This document shows positions 63,784 to 64,000 of a DNA stretch of 64,000 bases, piece after piece; position 1 is the stretch's first letter, and every line of letters begins with the position of its first letter. Made by a program: the position numbers and the translations under genes. Origin of the DNA: Bedellia somnulentella (taxonomy: Eukaryota; Arthropoda; Insecta; Lepidoptera; Bedelliidae); assembly GCA_963576735.1 (NCBI GenBank), contig OY755177.1, positions 4,588,001 through 4,652,000 of the forward strand. Direction: 5' to 3'. Under the pieces are notes generated by a model that was given only the letters and a program-made list of their open reading frames with translations, searched no databases and was not told the DNA's origin.

Positions 63784-64000
63784 TGTATGCAAAATTATTT
63801 ATAATAACTATCGCTTCTAAAGCCAAATAAAAATCATTTAAACAGTATCCAAAAGCTACAAATCCGCGCTCATAAGCACTCCAAAGTAAAAGCAGCATCG
63901 AATACCGTATAGCAGCCTGACTTCGCGAGTCGACGAGTGAGAAGCTCCTGTTGTAAACTTTTGCGGCAGACGCGCTCCAAACTTTTCTGTACACAAAGTA
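63784..64000. other. no gene recognised at window end
   Basis: A minus-strand open frame runs from 63994 into the SINE-A. Its upstream half (VWSASAAKVYNRSFSLVDSR) matches no family I can name. It may be repeat-derived. Confidence 0.3.

Noticed and set aside
63734..63994. 86-codon ORF at the window edge
   Set aside because: Half of it is SINE-A sequence; the other half has no recognisable family, so no gene is called.

Overview
The window looks like AT-rich, transposon-dominated nuclear DNA of an insect, most likely a moth or butterfly. That reading is an inference. It rests on the very high density of short interspersed elements, a dispersed repeat ending in the 'acggaaccctaaaa' motif that is typical of Lepidoptera, several Tc1/mariner, hAT-like and DIRS elements, and two single-exon retinol-dehydrogenase-like genes. 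I recognise only two intact host genes. No true tRNA or rRNA gene, CRISPR array or bacterial gene organisation is visible.

Layout. 1-9 kb: repeat-rich, gene-poor DNA with a tRNA-headed SINE nested in another SINE (2.3-2.85 kb), a complete but frameshifted mariner (3.0-4.3 kb), a 180-bp tandem duplication (4.85-5.2 kb) and a 380-bp LTR-like repeat (7.6-8.0 kb). 9.0-16.3 kb: a satellite-like array of ~142-bp units split by a nearly intact DIRS-type tyrosine-recombinase retrotransposon of about 5.86 kb, with both inverted terminal repeats, the internal complementary region, a gag-like ORF, RT/RNase H/methyltransferase-like ORF and recombinase ORF. 18.5-20.1 kb: an unclassified element with ~355-bp inverted repeats around the tail of a CXC-type cysteine-rich gene. 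20.6-22.1 kb: a GC-rich unrecognised broken ORF and a second copy of the LTR-like repeat. 25-26.9 kb: a second mariner cut by a very small LTR element. 28.9-32.5 kb: a CR1/L2-like LINE with a 984-residue endonuclease/RT ORF. 32.7-36.9 kb: an hAT-type MITE with a perfect 8-bp target duplication, a MITE carrying a MADF-like segment, and a duplication containing an inverted block. 37-51 kb: mainly SINE copies and LINE tails in unannotatable AT-rich DNA. 52.4-56.2 kb: two divergently transcribed short-chain dehydrogenase genes about 1.8 kb apart. 56.6-64 kb: more SINEs and a 2.76-kb hAT-like element holding a nested Tc1/mariner relic.

Family names used here are my own. SINE-A is ~240-280 bp, starts near 'gtgtagtgtcggcttag' and ends 'gccgtgagtatatg' plus a tatg tail. 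SINE-B is ~400 bp with a tRNA-like head and a (ttatg)n tail. SINE-C and SINE-D are two further tRNA-headed families. LINE-F is a LINE known here only from 3' ends, which share the tail of SINE-A. Repeat E is the lepidopteran 'acggaaccctaaaa' repeat. The parts interact mainly as parasites: SINE-A is probably copied by the LINE-F machinery, the 29-32 kb LINE or a sister copy seeded a fragment into the DIRS element, and elements are nested in one another several levels deep.
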